From positions 3,679,545-3,743,544 of the forward strand of contig JARUPZ010000021.1 of NCBI GenBank assembly GCA_031213475.1: DNA of 64,000 nt, given 5' to 3'. Numbering within the stretch: position 1 is the first letter of the stretch; each line of letters starts with the position of its first letter. Made by a program: the position numbers and the translations under genes. Below are positions 34,884 through 45,720 of this stretch, one piece after another. The DNA comes from Nereocystis luetkeana. Its lineage: Eukaryota; Sar; Phaeophyceae; Laminariales; Laminariaceae. The notes beneath the pieces are model-generated. The model was given only the letters and a program-made list of their open reading frames with translations, did not search any database and was not told where the DNA came from.

Positions 34884-35250
34884 GCTTGAGCTACAGGCGG
34901 CAGCTTGTCTGCATATGTTTTCAAAGCTTGAGCTATAGGCGATAGCTCATCTGCACATGTTTTCAAAGCTTGAGCTATAGGCGATACCAGTAGCTCATAT
35001 GCACATGTTTTCACAGCTTTAGCTATACCAGTATAGGACAGCTTATCTGCACGTATATGTCCAGAGTGAGCTATATGAGCTACATGAGTTACAGCTCATC
35101 TGTCCCCGCGATGAGCTATAGGAGCTAGATGAGCTACACATGTTTTCCCCGGCTTGAGCTATAGGCGGTAGGTGAGCTGCACATGTTTTGAAGGCGTGAA
35201 CTATACACGATAGATTATCTAGCTCGTGAGCTGTCCCGGGTCTGACTCCC
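34884..35250 (+). repeat. Short satellite, ~42-bp unit
   Basis: About eight imperfect copies of a unit carrying CTTGAGCTATAGGCGATAGC and CTGCACATGTTTTCAAAG. Two units contain an extra CCAG flanked by duplicated TA or TATA (34985, 35027). The unit includes AGCTATAGGCGATAGCT, a near-palindrome. Confidence 0.85.
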
Positions 35251-35339
35251 ATGTTCCCCCACAATCGTTAGGATCATGAATCTTGAACTATTGATTGAAT
35301 GTTAAATACTGGCCCTTTGCTCTACACCCAACCTGCCTA

Positions 35340-35575
35340 TGTATGTCCAAAAAACATATATGTTGTGCCTGTCGTACCCAGTACGATGACATGGTATGGC
35401 GTTGTCTACTCTGCTTACTGCAACAACGCAGTATCTCTGTGTCGTGGTTTTGTGACCACAGAGCTTGTACGTATCTCTCTATTAATAGGGTGGAGTAGTC
35501 GGCGAGGACACTGGTTGTGCTGGATGTCGACGGGTAGAAGGAGCGGCTTCACGTGAAGAACACACAGACTTGTAA
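35340..35575 (-). repeat. F1-family arm fragment
   Basis: GTTGTGCCTGTCGTACCCAG, TTTTGTGACCACAGAGCTTG and GGATGTCGACGGGTAGAAGG match the left-arm orientation of F1. At 35483 this copy reads CTATTAATAG where the other arms read CTAG. Confidence 0.75.
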
Positions 35576-35829
35576 GATAACCTCCTATATTCCCTCTTGA
35601 ACATTTTCCGTCCTCAAATTCCTCATTGCCGGTTTTGCCGGTCAGATGCCTACCCCCTAATGTGTTGCTTGTCTATTCACCCGCCGTGTCCTTGCCTCTC
35701 TCCTGAATGTGAGTTCAACCTGAACCAGACTCGCTCTCTCTGATACTCTTACGTATCCCCTAACCAAGCATGCCTTCCATGTATTCTAGGATTTAATCCC
35801 GCTCCACAGACTCCAGATTTCCTTCACTC

Positions 35830-35887
35830 TTAAGCTTTTGATGTTTTTTTTCCGAATCTTAAGCTTTTGATGTTTTTTTTTTCCGAA
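35830..35887 (+). repeat. 29-bp tandem duplication
   Basis: CTTAAGCTTTTGATGTTTTT with following T run and CCGAA is present twice in a row. Confidence 0.85.
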
Positions 35888-35944
35888 ATTGATATGCTGT
35901 GTGTACTCGTGCGAGCCCAACGAAACAAGACAAAAAAACATGCT

Positions 35945-36040
35945 ATTACGGGGGACCGTATTAAATAGGACCTGCGGTACACACAAAACATATATATTTC
36001 CTTGGAATATTTGGTCCTATTTATTATCGTGCACCGTAAT
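35945..36040 (-). mobile_element. MITE-A copy
   Basis: ATTACGGGGGACCGTATTAA to TTATTATCGTGCACCGTAAT, reverse orientation, slightly shortened core. Confidence 0.87.
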
Positions 36041-36177
36041 AGTACTAGACCACGTAGTACAATTCCATAGTGCCGCTACCGGTATATACCAGTGGAATGG
36101 TGAATGAGGCTACGTAGTCACACCTGCAATAGACCGTGTGCGTTCGAAGTCATGCAACCGTACGAATAGTCTTAACA

Positions 36178-36285
36178 TTACGGGGGACCATAGTAAGTAG
36201 AACCAAATATTGATGGTAAACATATTAATATATATATAGGTTTTTGGGTGTACCGTAGGTCCTATCAGCTGTGGTCCCCCGTAAT
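36178..36285 (+). mobile_element. MITE-A copy
   Basis: TTACGGGGGACCATAGTAAG to CAGCTGTGGTCCCCCGTAAT. Confidence 0.9.
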
Positions 36286-36403
36286 AGTAGGGTGAAAAAA
36301 ACGCGAGTAAGAAGAAAAACACACAGCCTGTCCGGGGGGGAGAAAAAAAACAATATTCACGAGACACAGGAAGTTGGCACAGGAAGTTAAAATACGCACC
36401 GCA

Positions 36404-36720
36404 TCAAAAGTACCTCATACCCTGGTACCATTTTTTGCCGACAGTTGTTTTGACACTAAAAATCCTTACGACAGAGCTCCAAAAAGCGTCGTTCCAGATC
36501 AAGGTGAAAGTTGGTTTCGACAATTCTGAAGGGTCAAAGACACGATGGACATCAGTTGCATTGCCCAATTCGTTCCCTATCAAGAAATCCAAGGCTGGTT
36601 GCGTCGAAACAACTTCCGCGCGTTATAGAGCAAGCTCTCTTCCAGTTCTGTATACATACACGCCGCGCCGGTTTTTTTTTCTGGCAAGTCGGTGTGTACA
36701 GGTCTCACGGCAGTCAGTGA
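36404..36720 (-). pseudogene. Frameshifted gene relic, unknown family
   Basis: Minus strand reads MYTELEESLLYNARKLFRRN-QPW up to about 36592, where the frame shifts by one, then continues LDFLIGNELGNATDVHRVFD, PSELSKPTFTLIWNDAFWSS, VVRIFSVKTTVGKKW to about 36425. Both halves look like globular protein, with mixed hydrophobic/charged composition and no repeats, which is rare in this window. I do not recognise the family. A one-base frameshift, or a tiny intron, separates the parts. It lies antisense in CASP intron 2 and could be from an uncharacterised transposon or a captured gene. Confidence 0.42.
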
Positions 36721-36925
36721 TGCAAATTTCGTTTTTTTTGTTTTCGTTTTTTTGTGTCGTTTGTTGGTCACTACTATTAACATCGCCTGGTACAAACCGC
36801 TCTGGACGACAATGTCGGGAAGGTAGGGTAGGGTGTAAATATGAAGACGAATGGTCCTTGTACTTTCGTCCGAAGTGATGCAAAGCAGTGTGGTGCTACG
36901 TACGTCCCCACTGACCTACAGTGCA

Positions 36926-37009
36926 TACCACTCTGTCTCAAAATACAAGCACCTTCTGTGCACTAATGTTCAGTGAAAACGATCCCTATATTTATGGACA
37001 GAATGGTAC
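36926..37009. mobile_element. MITE-D copy
   Basis: TACCACTCTGTCTCAAAATA to TATGGACAGAATGGTA. Confidence 0.75.
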
Positions 37010-37499
37010 GTATTTATCGGGTGTTTACAATAGAAAATCCAATTTGGTTCGGTTGTACGAGTAGTTGCAACCAAGAAACGTGAGCTCGTTGGATGAACAA
37101 GTGAATCCGAAGGCCCTCGCAGCCCGTCAGAAGTAGCTCCGTTTGCCAGCCAACCCACAGAGTTAACCCGGCCCGAGAATGCTTTTACCATAGGTTGAGA
37201 ACGTCATTTTTTTGGTCATTTTTTTCCCCACAGCACTTAAGATGATCCTGTTTTTTCGTGGGTTGGAGTTTTTGCTACATTATGTAGGAAAACAGACTAT
37301 TAATACAAGAAACCCAACTAAATCGGCTCCGACCGGATTCTTCGCAAACGCCCTGATGATCGCGTGACCATGTGGGCTCTACCCCGTCCAACACGCTAGC
37401 GATAAGACATCCACCCCATGGGACGGGATTTCCGAGACGAGTTTCCCCGCAACTATTAATATTAGGAGTAGGGGGGAGGGGGGGGCACACAGAGCGAAA

Positions 37500-37620
37500 A
37501 TGGTGGCGTTAGGATTTTGTCCGGCCGAAATATTTCCGTACGATTAATATTAATAGACGCATCGCTGGGCGTACCGTACGGTTAATATTAATAGACGCAT
37601 CGCTGGGCGTACCCAGTACG
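37500..37620 (+). repeat. 40-bp tandem duplication
   Basis: TTAATATTAATAGACGCATC and GCTGGGCGTACC occur twice in direct succession (37541-37575 and 37582-37617) with almost no differences. Confidence 0.85.
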
Positions 37621-37644
37621 CCGTCCCCGTTATCGTTCGAGGGG

Positions 37645-37870
37645 GGGTGTTATTTTATCACACCGTGTGATGCGGCGTGTGTGATATCTTATCACACGTG
37701 CTGTAAGGTACGTGTTATTTTATCGCCCGTGTGATACGGTGGTGTTATCCTGCGGCACGCTCGTGTTACACAGTGTGTTGTATCTTGTCACACGTGTTAT
37801 AGTGTACCTGGTATGTGTTATCTATCACACGTGTGATGAGGTATGTGTTATCTATCACACGCGTTATAAT
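37645..37870. repeat. Cluster of TATCACACGTGTGATA-type palindromes
   Basis: Six or more short inverted repeats built from TATCACACG/CGTGTGATA follow each other at 30-35-bp steps, each separated by ATTTTATC or GGTATGTGTT. The sequence could form serial hairpins. No coding frame explains it. Confidence 0.75.
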
Positions 37871-37872
37871 AA

Positions 37873-37988
37873 TATTACGGGGGACCATAGTTGATACCAG
37901 GTAGCACCTACGGTATACATAAAAACCTATATATTTGACCATTTTTACTAACAATATTTGGTCCTATTAAACTATGGTCCCCCGTAAT
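37873..37988 (-). mobile_element. MITE-A copy with micro-insertion
   Basis: TTACGGGGGACCATAGTTGA to AAACTATGGTCCCCCGTAAT. GATACCAGGTAGC replaces the AATAGG seen at this position in other copies. Confidence 0.9.
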
Positions 37989-37999
37989 GGTAGAGACGT

Positions 38000-38220
38000 G
38001 TGTGTTACTCTTATCGCACTTGTTGACTTCGAATTACTATATACCGGTAGTGGGTGTATTAGCAAACGTGGTTTGCGTCTGTTTTGATTCGCTCATGTCT
38101 TGCAGTCGTAGCTATTTGTTCGTTATTCGAGCAAGTCACGCTTACCGAGCAAATGGGAGGAGGGGGGATGCCGACGGCTTGGAGGGCCTCTGGAAGAGCG
38201 TTGGTGGTGTTTAGCATGCC
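38000..38220. other. CASP intron 2, no gene
   Basis: Between a MITE-A copy and GTT-rich DNA; no coding signal. Confidence 0.5.
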
Positions 38221-38885
38221 CTGCAACCGGTTTTGTTGTTTGCTGTTGTTTGCTGCTGTTGTGGTGCTGGTGGGAGTGGCGGTGAATGCTGCTGGTGCTT
38301 CTGCGGCGAATCTTGCTGCTGCTGCTGCTGCTGCTGTTCTTCCTCTAGCAGCAGCTGCTGCTGCTGTTCTTGCTGTTGCTGACCTCCTTGTTCGCGTTCT
38401 TGCTTGTTTTTTTTCGCGCTTTTTTGTTGGTTAGGAATCTACGTAACTCTTGCCGTTCGTCGTATATTCTTGTTGTTGCTGTACTTGTTATACTCGTTGT
38501 TTTTGTGGTAGTTTGCCGGGGGGGGGGGGGGGGGTGTTGTTGTTGTCGCTGCTGCTGGTGTTTTTTGTCCCGGTTGTTTGTTGGTGGTACCACGTTGTCA
38601 TAACTGTATCTTGTTGTTGTCGGCGTTGTTGTTACTGCTGCTGTTCTTGGTGCTGCTATTTTGCCGTTTTTACTGGTGTCCTTGTCTGTCTTGTGTTGTT
38701 GCTTGTTGCTGCTGCTTGCTGTGGTTGTCGGTGTTGTCGGTTTTCGTTCGCGCTGCTTTCGTTGCTGCTTTGTTCTTGCACTTGTTGTTTGTTGAGATTG
38801 TTGTTGTGAGCTGCTGCTTTGTCGCGGTTGTGGTTTCGTTCGTGATAGTTGCCGTCGTCGTGTTAATTGTTGCTGCGTAGTATTG
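38220..38885 (+). repeat. GTT/GCT-rich low-complexity tract
   Basis: TGCTGTTGTTGCTG-type DNA with an 18-base G run at 38517; explains the Gln/Thr-rich minus frame and Cys/Leu-rich plus frames. Confidence 0.85.
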
Positions 38886-39149
38886 AACATCGAACAAAAA
38901 GTTTCGATTAATCGAAATATCGAATGATCGATAACCGTTACCAGGTGTATCGTATCGACAGCTTCGATTCATCGAAAGATCGAACGTCCAACAACAGGTA
39001 TCAGATACACATCATGTCGAGCGCGTTTACCCTCCACCCCCTGATACACCGTCGTCTTTGGTGTTGTTACTGAACAAAAGGTTTCGACGCACCGACTTCT
39101 GCAGCAGCATCGAATCCGAATCAAGTTGATTCTTCGTCTGTCAGCATCG

Positions 39150-40560
39150 TGATGAACTCGATTCTCGTTCGATAGTATCGTATTAAAAAAAAACGGTTAT
39201 CGTACGATAGTATCGTATTCAACTCGATTACCGTTCGATAGTGTCGTGTTCAACTCGATTCTCGTTCGATAGTATCGTAGCGCACTCGACTTTTGCTCGA
39301 TAGTATCGTGTTCAACTCGATTCTCGTTCGATGGTATCGTAATCAACTCAATGATCGTCCGATGGTATCGGATTCAACTCGATTCTCGTTCGATGGTATC
39401 CTTATCAACTTGATTATCATTCGATGGTATCGTGTTGCACTCGATTTTCGTCCGATAGTATCGTATTCAACTCGATTATCATTCGATGGTATCGTAATCA
39501 ACTCGATGATCGTCCGATGGTATCGGATTCAACTCGATTATCGTCCGATGGTATCCTTATCAACTTGATTATCATTCGATGGTATCGTATTGCACTCGAT
39601 TTTCGTCCGATAGTATCGTGTTCAACTCGACTACGGTTCGATAGTATTGCATTCAACTCGATTGTCGTCCGACAGGATCGTATTCAACTCGATTATTGTT
39701 CGATAGTATCGTGTTACACTCGATTGTCCTTCGAGAGTACCGTATTCAACTCGATTATCGTTTGATAGTATCATACTCAACTCGATTCGTTCGATGGTAT
39801 CGTACTCAACTCGATTACCGTTCGATAGTATCGTACTCAACTCGATTACCGTTCGATGGTGTTGTATTCAACTCGATGCTCGTTCGATAGTATCGTATTG
39901 CCGTCAAATCTCGTTCGATCGTATCGTATTCAACTCGCGTATCGTCCTATGGTATCGTATTCAACTCGATTATCGTCCGATGGTATCGTATTCAACTCGA
40001 TTATCATTCGATGATATCGTATTCAACTCGATTATCATTCGATGATATCGTATTCAACCCGATTCTCGTCCGATGGTATCGTATTCAACTCGATTATCAT
40101 TCGATGATATCGTATTCAACTCGATTATCATTCGATGATATCGTATTCAACTCGATTCTCGTTCGATACTACTGTCGTATTGCACTCGATCATTGTTGGA
40201 TAGTACCGTATTCAACTCGACTATCGTCCAAAGGTATCGTAGTCAACTCGATTATCATTCGATACAAACGCATTCGACTCGACTTTATAGCTCGATAATA
40301 TCGTATTGTACTCGATTATCGTCCGATAGTGTCGCATTCAGCTGGATTGTTGTTCGATAGCATCGTATTGCACTCGATTATCGTTCGATCGTACCGTGTT
40401 CAACTCGATTATGATTCGAAAGTACCGTATTCAGCTCGATTGTCGTGTGATAGTATCGTGCTCCACTCGACTACCGTTGGTCAGTACCGTTCGATAGCAC
40501 CCGTATTCAACTCGATTATGTTTCGATAGGGTCGTATTGCGCTCGATTATCGTTCGATAT
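39150..40560 (+). repeat. 31-bp satellite array
   Basis: About 45 tandem copies of a 31-bp unit, e.g. GTATCGTATTCAACTCGATT plus ATCGTTCGATA. Copies vary by 1-5 substitutions and the array stays in register almost throughout. Three units make 93 bp, or 31 codons, so long stop-free frames with a 31-residue repeat appear on both strands; these are by-products of the period. Degenerate units continue in the flanks (38890-39000, 40610-40960). Confidence 0.92.
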
Positions 40561-41154
40561 GCATCACTTAAAAGTGTTGTTGTCTCTTTGTTATCTACCA
40601 GGTATGAAATATCAAAGTTTCGATATATCGTAGCGAACGTGTTTCGCCCTCGATCCACTGGCATTATTCCCGTGTTTCTCACGAATGCGTATGCTACGAT
40701 ATTGAACGAAAGCTTCAGAAGTATCAAATATCGGGATCGTATCCAATAGTCGTTTTTTTTTTTATCGCTACGTGTCGTATCGAGCTCGATTCCGGTCCGA
40801 TACCCCAACACCAAAACACGCACGCCTATCCCGCTGACGAAAGCTTCAATGCATCAATTGTCGAAATCGTATCGATTGTTGCTTGATTTTTTTCAATCGG
40901 TATACTATCGAACTCGACTCTGAACTCGACTCTCGTTCGATATCGATCAGTGCTTGCCGTTCCTTGCTGGTGTTGTGTTTTTTTTTTTTGGTGTTTCACC
41001 TTCGCTGTTCTTGCCGGGGCTATCGCTGTTGCTCGCGTTGTTTTGGTCGGTACTGTTCTTGCTCTTCCTGTTCGTGTCTTAACCCCCCACCTGCGATATA
41101 TACAAGTATATATACCTGGTATGTTCCCTCGGGCGGAAAGGTAAAAAATAAAGC

Positions 41155-41251
41155 TTAACCCTTTTAGGACCACAGTCCCGTTTTGAGGGCAAATTACGTA
41201 GAATTTGAGTGGTTTGTCCCCAAAACGGGACTGCGATTCTAAAGGGGTTTA
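41155..41251. mobile_element. MITE-B copy
   Basis: TTAACCCTTTTAGGACCAC to GCGATTCTAAAGGGGTTTAA. Confidence 0.9.
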
Positions 41252-41271
41252 ACCCCATAGGGAGCCTTTTT

Positions 41272-41366
41272 ATACCGTATTAGAGCTGCAGTCCCGCTTT
41301 GGAGACAATCCACTCAAATTCTAAGTAGTTTGCCCCCGAACGGGACTGCGGTCCTAAACGGGTTAT
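41272..41366. mobile_element. MITE-B copy
   Basis: TATTAGAGCTGCAGTCCCG to GCGGTCCTAAACGGGTTAT; 20 bp from the previous copy. Confidence 0.88.
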
Positions 41367-41558
41367 AAAGGGACATCGGCCAAAACAATGGTTGGTAAGT
41401 TTGGTGTTATCAACCATTTAAGCGTCAGTGCCCAGCAGCACGCGTAGGATCATGTTGCCACCCGTGCCCTTACAACTCCTTGCATTCGCATCCTGGACAC
41501 CAATTTGTACAGATCATCATCCCCCCGATCACGTTGTGGCCGTTTTGCTGTACGTAGT

Positions 41559-41667
41559 ATTACGGGGGACCATAGTTAATAGGACCTATGGTACACACTA
41601 AAATCCATATATTTACCGTTTTTTACCAACAGTATTTGGTCCTATTAACTATGCCCCCCCCGTATTA
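41559..41667 (-). mobile_element. MITE-A copy
   Basis: TTACGGGGGACCATAGTTAA to TATTAACTATGCCCCCCCCG, reverse orientation. Confidence 0.9.
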
Positions 41668-41869
41668 CTCACTTTTTATTATCGTCCAAGTTTCCTGTCT
41701 GAAGCCCCGAGAGCTTGCTTACCACTGCGTTTCACGTGCACATGTGTCTGACTCTGTTTCCTAGTTTTTTTTTAAATACCCTGGTAGTGATTTGCCGCCG
41801 AAAGGGGAGTGCAGTACGATTGTTCCGTAGTCTAGCGCGAGGTACATATGTACGTGCTGGACTTCAGTA

Positions 41870-42180
41870 GACTTGGAACAGTAGACTTGATTCAGTAGAC
41901 CTGATCTCGGTGGGCTTGACCTCGGTGGGCTTGATCTCGGTAGACTTGATCTCGGTAGGCTTGATCTCGGCGGACTTGATCAGTAGACTTGATCAGTAGA
42001 CTTGATCGGTAGACTTGATCGGTAGACTTGATCAATAGACCTGAGCGATGTAAATTGATCAGCAGACTTGTCGAGTGGGCTTCGTGCCGTAGACGTGATC
42101 AGCAGACCTGTTCTGTAGACTTGCTCGGTAGACTTGATCAATAATCTTGAAACAGTATAGCTTGATCAGCAGACTCGATT
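41870..42180 (+). repeat. Short tandem repeat, ~15-17-bp unit
   Basis: About 17 units of GTAGACTTGATC followed by 2-5 variable bases (TCG, AG, GG, AA). It contains the palindrome TGATCA in many units. Confidence 0.88.
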
Positions 42181-43460
42181 CTCGTACGCACGCCCATGGT
42201 TATATTATAGCTAGCCTCAACGCAAGTGCTGTCAGCACTGCTCGACAGCACGTAGCATCCAGTACCGGGAGACGGTCAGCATACGGTAGAATTCGTTTTT
42301 TCGGTCAGTGGCATCTCCTACCTAAGTCCAGCAGCACGGACACATATTCATTGCTTACAGACAGCTTTCGGGAAGAATGTGGAGCGTTCAGATTCGCACC
42401 AGCTTCTAAATTTGTGATGGAAGTTTGTAAAGCCGGTATCTACCCGAACTGCGTGTCGGTTCGATATGAGCCCGCAACAATGGGACAAAAAAAAAGTCGG
42501 GCGCAGTAGTACCCCGAAACGAGTCAATCCGACCCGAAAGTTCCCGATCTGTTCAACGCTATTTTTCGGGTGAACATGGTAACCGAGGCCAAACGTGGCG
42601 TGTAAATACATCAACATTGGGGGGTACAAGTACACGTTTTTTTTTTCGTCCGTCGTGGGGTTCTGACTGCTATGCCACCTCGCGATAGGACAGATGCTTC
42701 GTGCACTATTACGGGGGGGCATATTAAATAGGACCTACGGCGCACACAAAAAACTACATATTTTGCTTGTTTTGCTAACGTTATTTTGGTCCTACTTACT
42801 ATGGGACGATAGTAAATAGGACCGAATATTGTTAGTAAAAATAGGGTATATATATGGGTTTTTGTATTTACCGTAGGTCCTATTTACTACTGCGGTCCCC
42901 CGTAATATTAAAAGTACGAGCGGGAACATCGGGAGTACGTAAGAAGTACCTGGTATACCATAGAGATCATACTCCAGACGGTGCACGCTATATAGGTACG
43001 AAGTATATGTTGTTGTTTTGTTGTTGTTGTTCTCACATTAACTCACAATTCAATGCAGTCCGTGGTCGCAGGACAGGCTCCAATAACTCTGGAGTGGAAG
43101 AAATACCTCAAGTAAAAACAGAGGCAAAAAAAAACAAAAAACAGGCATACGCACTCCACCACTGCGGACACCAGGGAAGCAAAAAGGAGACTATTAATAG
43201 CAGACAAAAACCTAAAAAAAGAAGATGAAGCTAAGCAAAACAAAAACAAAAACAAAACTAAAACAGACGCAGATAGCAAAACGCGAAAAAAAGGCAAGGC
43301 AAAACGGACCATACTAACAAAGACACAAAGAGGTACAAACGGGAATGAAAGAAAAATGAAAACAAAGAAGGGACAAAAAAGCGATAATCACGGGCGGGGG
43401 GGAAAGAAAATACCAAAGGCAGGCACTGGAGCATACAGACACGCAAAGTTGCCCAGATGG
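42181..43460. other. CASP intron 2, no gene
   Basis: Paired MITE-A copies at 42708-42906 and a strongly A-rich block at 43110-43400 (Lys-rich frames are compositional). Weak frames on both strands at 42150-42720 lack support. Confidence 0.5.
42708..42906. mobile_element. Two abutting MITE-A copies, opposite orientation
   Basis: A reverse copy (ATTACGGGGGGGCATATTAA onward) runs at 42801 directly into a forward copy that ends CGGTCCCCCGTAAT. The inner ends have lost their G/C runs, so this looks like one insertion at the end of another followed by loss. Confidence 0.82.
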
Positions 43461-43499
43461 CACCATGCTAGTTACTTGGGTCCCAAAAAAAGGAGTGCA

Positions 43500-44560
43500 T
43501 CATGACGATGATGGCCATAACCAGGCTTCAGTCTGTTGGGCAGACCGCCTCCCCTCCCCCCCCCCGCCATTCCCCCTCGTCCCCCTTTCGCCCCCCCCCT
43601 CTTCCCTGCCATTCTGCACACTCGCGTTGGCGTCAACGGCTGTGGTCGTGGTCGCAGCTATTCTATGCCGTTCTGCCGATGCCTCCTTCTCATCTGTATG
43701 CCATTTCCGCATGAAGGCCTCCGCCCCTTCCTCGACCCGTTGGAACCATCTGCCGGCTTTCTGTGCTGTCTCGCGCCACCCTTCGAGCTTGATGCCGAAC
43801 TCCTTGAGGTCCTCCTCAAGGTACCTCATCCAGTCCCACTCCTGTCCTCCGGAGTAACCCTTACCCCCAACCATCTCCCCAAACATCACCCTCCTCGGCA
43901 GACGCTCCTCTCCCATTCGTGTCACAAAGCCCGCAAACAAGAGCCTACGTCTGCGTACCGTCGTCTCAACGCTTTCAGATGTTGTCCTGAGAAGCGCGCT
44001 AGCATAGGATAGAATGTGGTCTTGGCGCTTTCGTTTTCGCCACCCGATGCATCGGAGGAGCATCTTGTGGTGGACCTCCCGTAGCCTACCGTAATCAGTC
44101 TTGCTCGGGCTCCAAGTAACACAACCGTAGAGCAACGTTTCGATCACCTCGGCTCTCAGCATTCGCATCTTCAGGCGTAGGCGCACACCCGGGCGGTCAT
44201 AAATTTCCATCTTATACCGTCCGAAGCATGCCCATGCCCTCTGGAGTCGACGCGTTACCTCGACACTTCTGCCCGTCCAATCTGCGCTGATAGCCCCGCC
44301 CAGATACACAAACTCGGTCGTTTGTTTGTACACTTGGCCGGCGGCGGTGACGGTGAACGGCACGTTCCCCCCATCTTTCGTTTGCAGACACATTATCTCC
44401 GTCTTGGCCTCCGAGACCGTCAGGCCGAAAGCGGCACATGCAGACACGATCACCGTCATCATTGTATATAAACCCGACCAAGCATAAGTTACGTACAGCG
44501 CACGGGTCGAGTCCATCGCTGCCGCCTTTGGGCCGAAAGAGGGAAGCGTCCACACATCAG
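43500..44560 (-). mobile_element. Truncated LINE, reverse transcriptase C-terminal part
   Basis: An open frame runs to a stop at 43500. Its recognisable part starts near 44540 and reads like the palm/thumb end of non-LTR reverse transcriptases: VIVSACAAFGLTVSEAKTEI, MCLQTK, then TEFVYLGGAIS, RRLQRAWACFGRYK, LKMRMLRAEVIETLLYGC and HHKMLLRCIGWRKRKR, ending in WDWMRYLEEDLKEFGI. The YADD catalytic motif and everything upstream (palm, endonuclease) are missing or ruined (YVTYAWSGLY stands where YADD is expected). The frame continues on paper to 44720, but that part reads through an opposite-strand SINE. It is a dead 5'-truncated insertion, antisense inside CASP intron 2. Confidence 0.85.
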
Positions 44561-44611
44561 GCAGATGACCATCTGCTGTAGGTCCCACGGTTATTCCTGG
44601 TACATATTGTT

Positions 44612-44970
44612 GCCGGCGTCCCGGGTGGCTTGGTACGTAGTCGGTCCGCGCGCCTAACAAGATCAATTTCGTGGGTTCGAGTCTCACCGATTGCATACTC
44701 GTACGGACTTTTTCTTGCACAAAAATTGTTTTTTTAGCGGAAAGCGCGAGAGCGTGGAGTCAGCAACATTCGATGAAAATCGACGAGCACGGTGGGAATG
44801 CTGATGAACCCTATGCGCGATAAAAAATGGAAGGCACGAACCGTAGGGGGGAGAAGGGACGACACCTGTGACCACGGCTTGTCCAGAAGAAGACCGCTGA
44901 GGGTAAAACCTCCTACGAGTTAAGCTGCAGAGTGAAAGTGATGATTGAAAAACCAATTAAAAAAACATAT
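44612..44970 (+). mobile_element. SINE-2 copy 1 (tRNA-derived)
   Basis: The head GGCGTCCCGGGTGGCTTGG then GTGGGTTCGAGTCTCACCG has tRNA-like A and B boxes for RNA polymerase III. The body contains TTCGATGAAAATCGACGAG, GATAAAAAATGGAAGGCACG and GTGACCACGGCTTG, and the tail is A-rich. A closely similar copy lies at 48772. It abuts the truncated LINE on the other strand. Confidence 0.85.
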
Positions 44971-45079
44971 TGCCATTACGTGATGTTGCGCTTTTAACAG
45001 CCGTGCCATGCAAATCCTATGATAGCCCGCATAAAAAACTATGTGCGCAAAAGAGCCGTCCCATACAAGTTGACCCCAC

Positions 45080-45720
45080 CCGCCGAACATGGTCTACGTA
45101 GATCGTGGAGATCACATTATCGATCAGGGATGTATCTGCTCCGGGAGAGTTAGATCGTCGAGTGGATATGATCGACATGACCAGTCCGATAGCTTGGCCC
45201 GCGGAGTCAGCAGTGGCGTCTTGGAAGGCGGCTGCGCCCTAAAAGAAATGGTGGGGATCTTGCTTTGCGGCCCCAGGAGGTGATCAACTCAAGGAGATAG
45301 TAGTAGGAGGTCCCGATGTATGGGGTACGTATGTAGTTCCGATATATCGTAAGTACCGAAGTTTAACTTTCGATACACCCTTCACCCTCTGTGGAGGTCC
45401 CCGCGTATCTGATGCTGGTACTGAAGGAAAACTTTCACACTTAAGACAGACCACCATTTCCCACAGTTGATCTAAATATTTCAGGGAAGATAGATAGATA
45501 GATCGCTGATTTGTATGATCTGTATGATCTAGCTCATGTTGCCGGGTGGGAACAATATAGTCAGCATGATCTATCTACAGTAGGACTCGTTGCCTGGGTT
45601 GGATCTGCGCTATATAGAGACCCTGCACAGCATATGACAACGGCAGGTTAGATGATCTATATGATATGTCTGATCTATTTAGTAGATGATCTATGTGTCC
45701 GGCGTGTGAAATGATTTATC
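45080..45720 (+). repeat. R6 repeat copies (partial plus full)
   Basis: A partial copy at 45080-45320 and a fuller one at 45450-45720 (CTAGCTCATGTTGCCGGG, CGTTGCCTGGGTTGGATC). Confidence 0.72.

Noticed and set aside
38345..38890. 181-codon Gln/Thr-rich minus frame
   Set aside because: Shadow of GTT/GCT low-complexity DNA; composition has no structure beyond the repeat.
39293..40298. Several overlapping open frames with a 31-residue repeat
   Set aside because: Direct consequence of the 31-bp satellite; they overlap one another in different frames and on both strands.
42147..42722. Overlapping plus (120 codons) and minus (124 codons) frames
   Set aside because: Both equally plausible by composition, no splice or homology support.
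44560..44720. N-terminal 55 codons of the 406-codon LINE frame
   Set aside because: This part reads antisense through SINE-2, so it is not reverse-transcriptase sequence.
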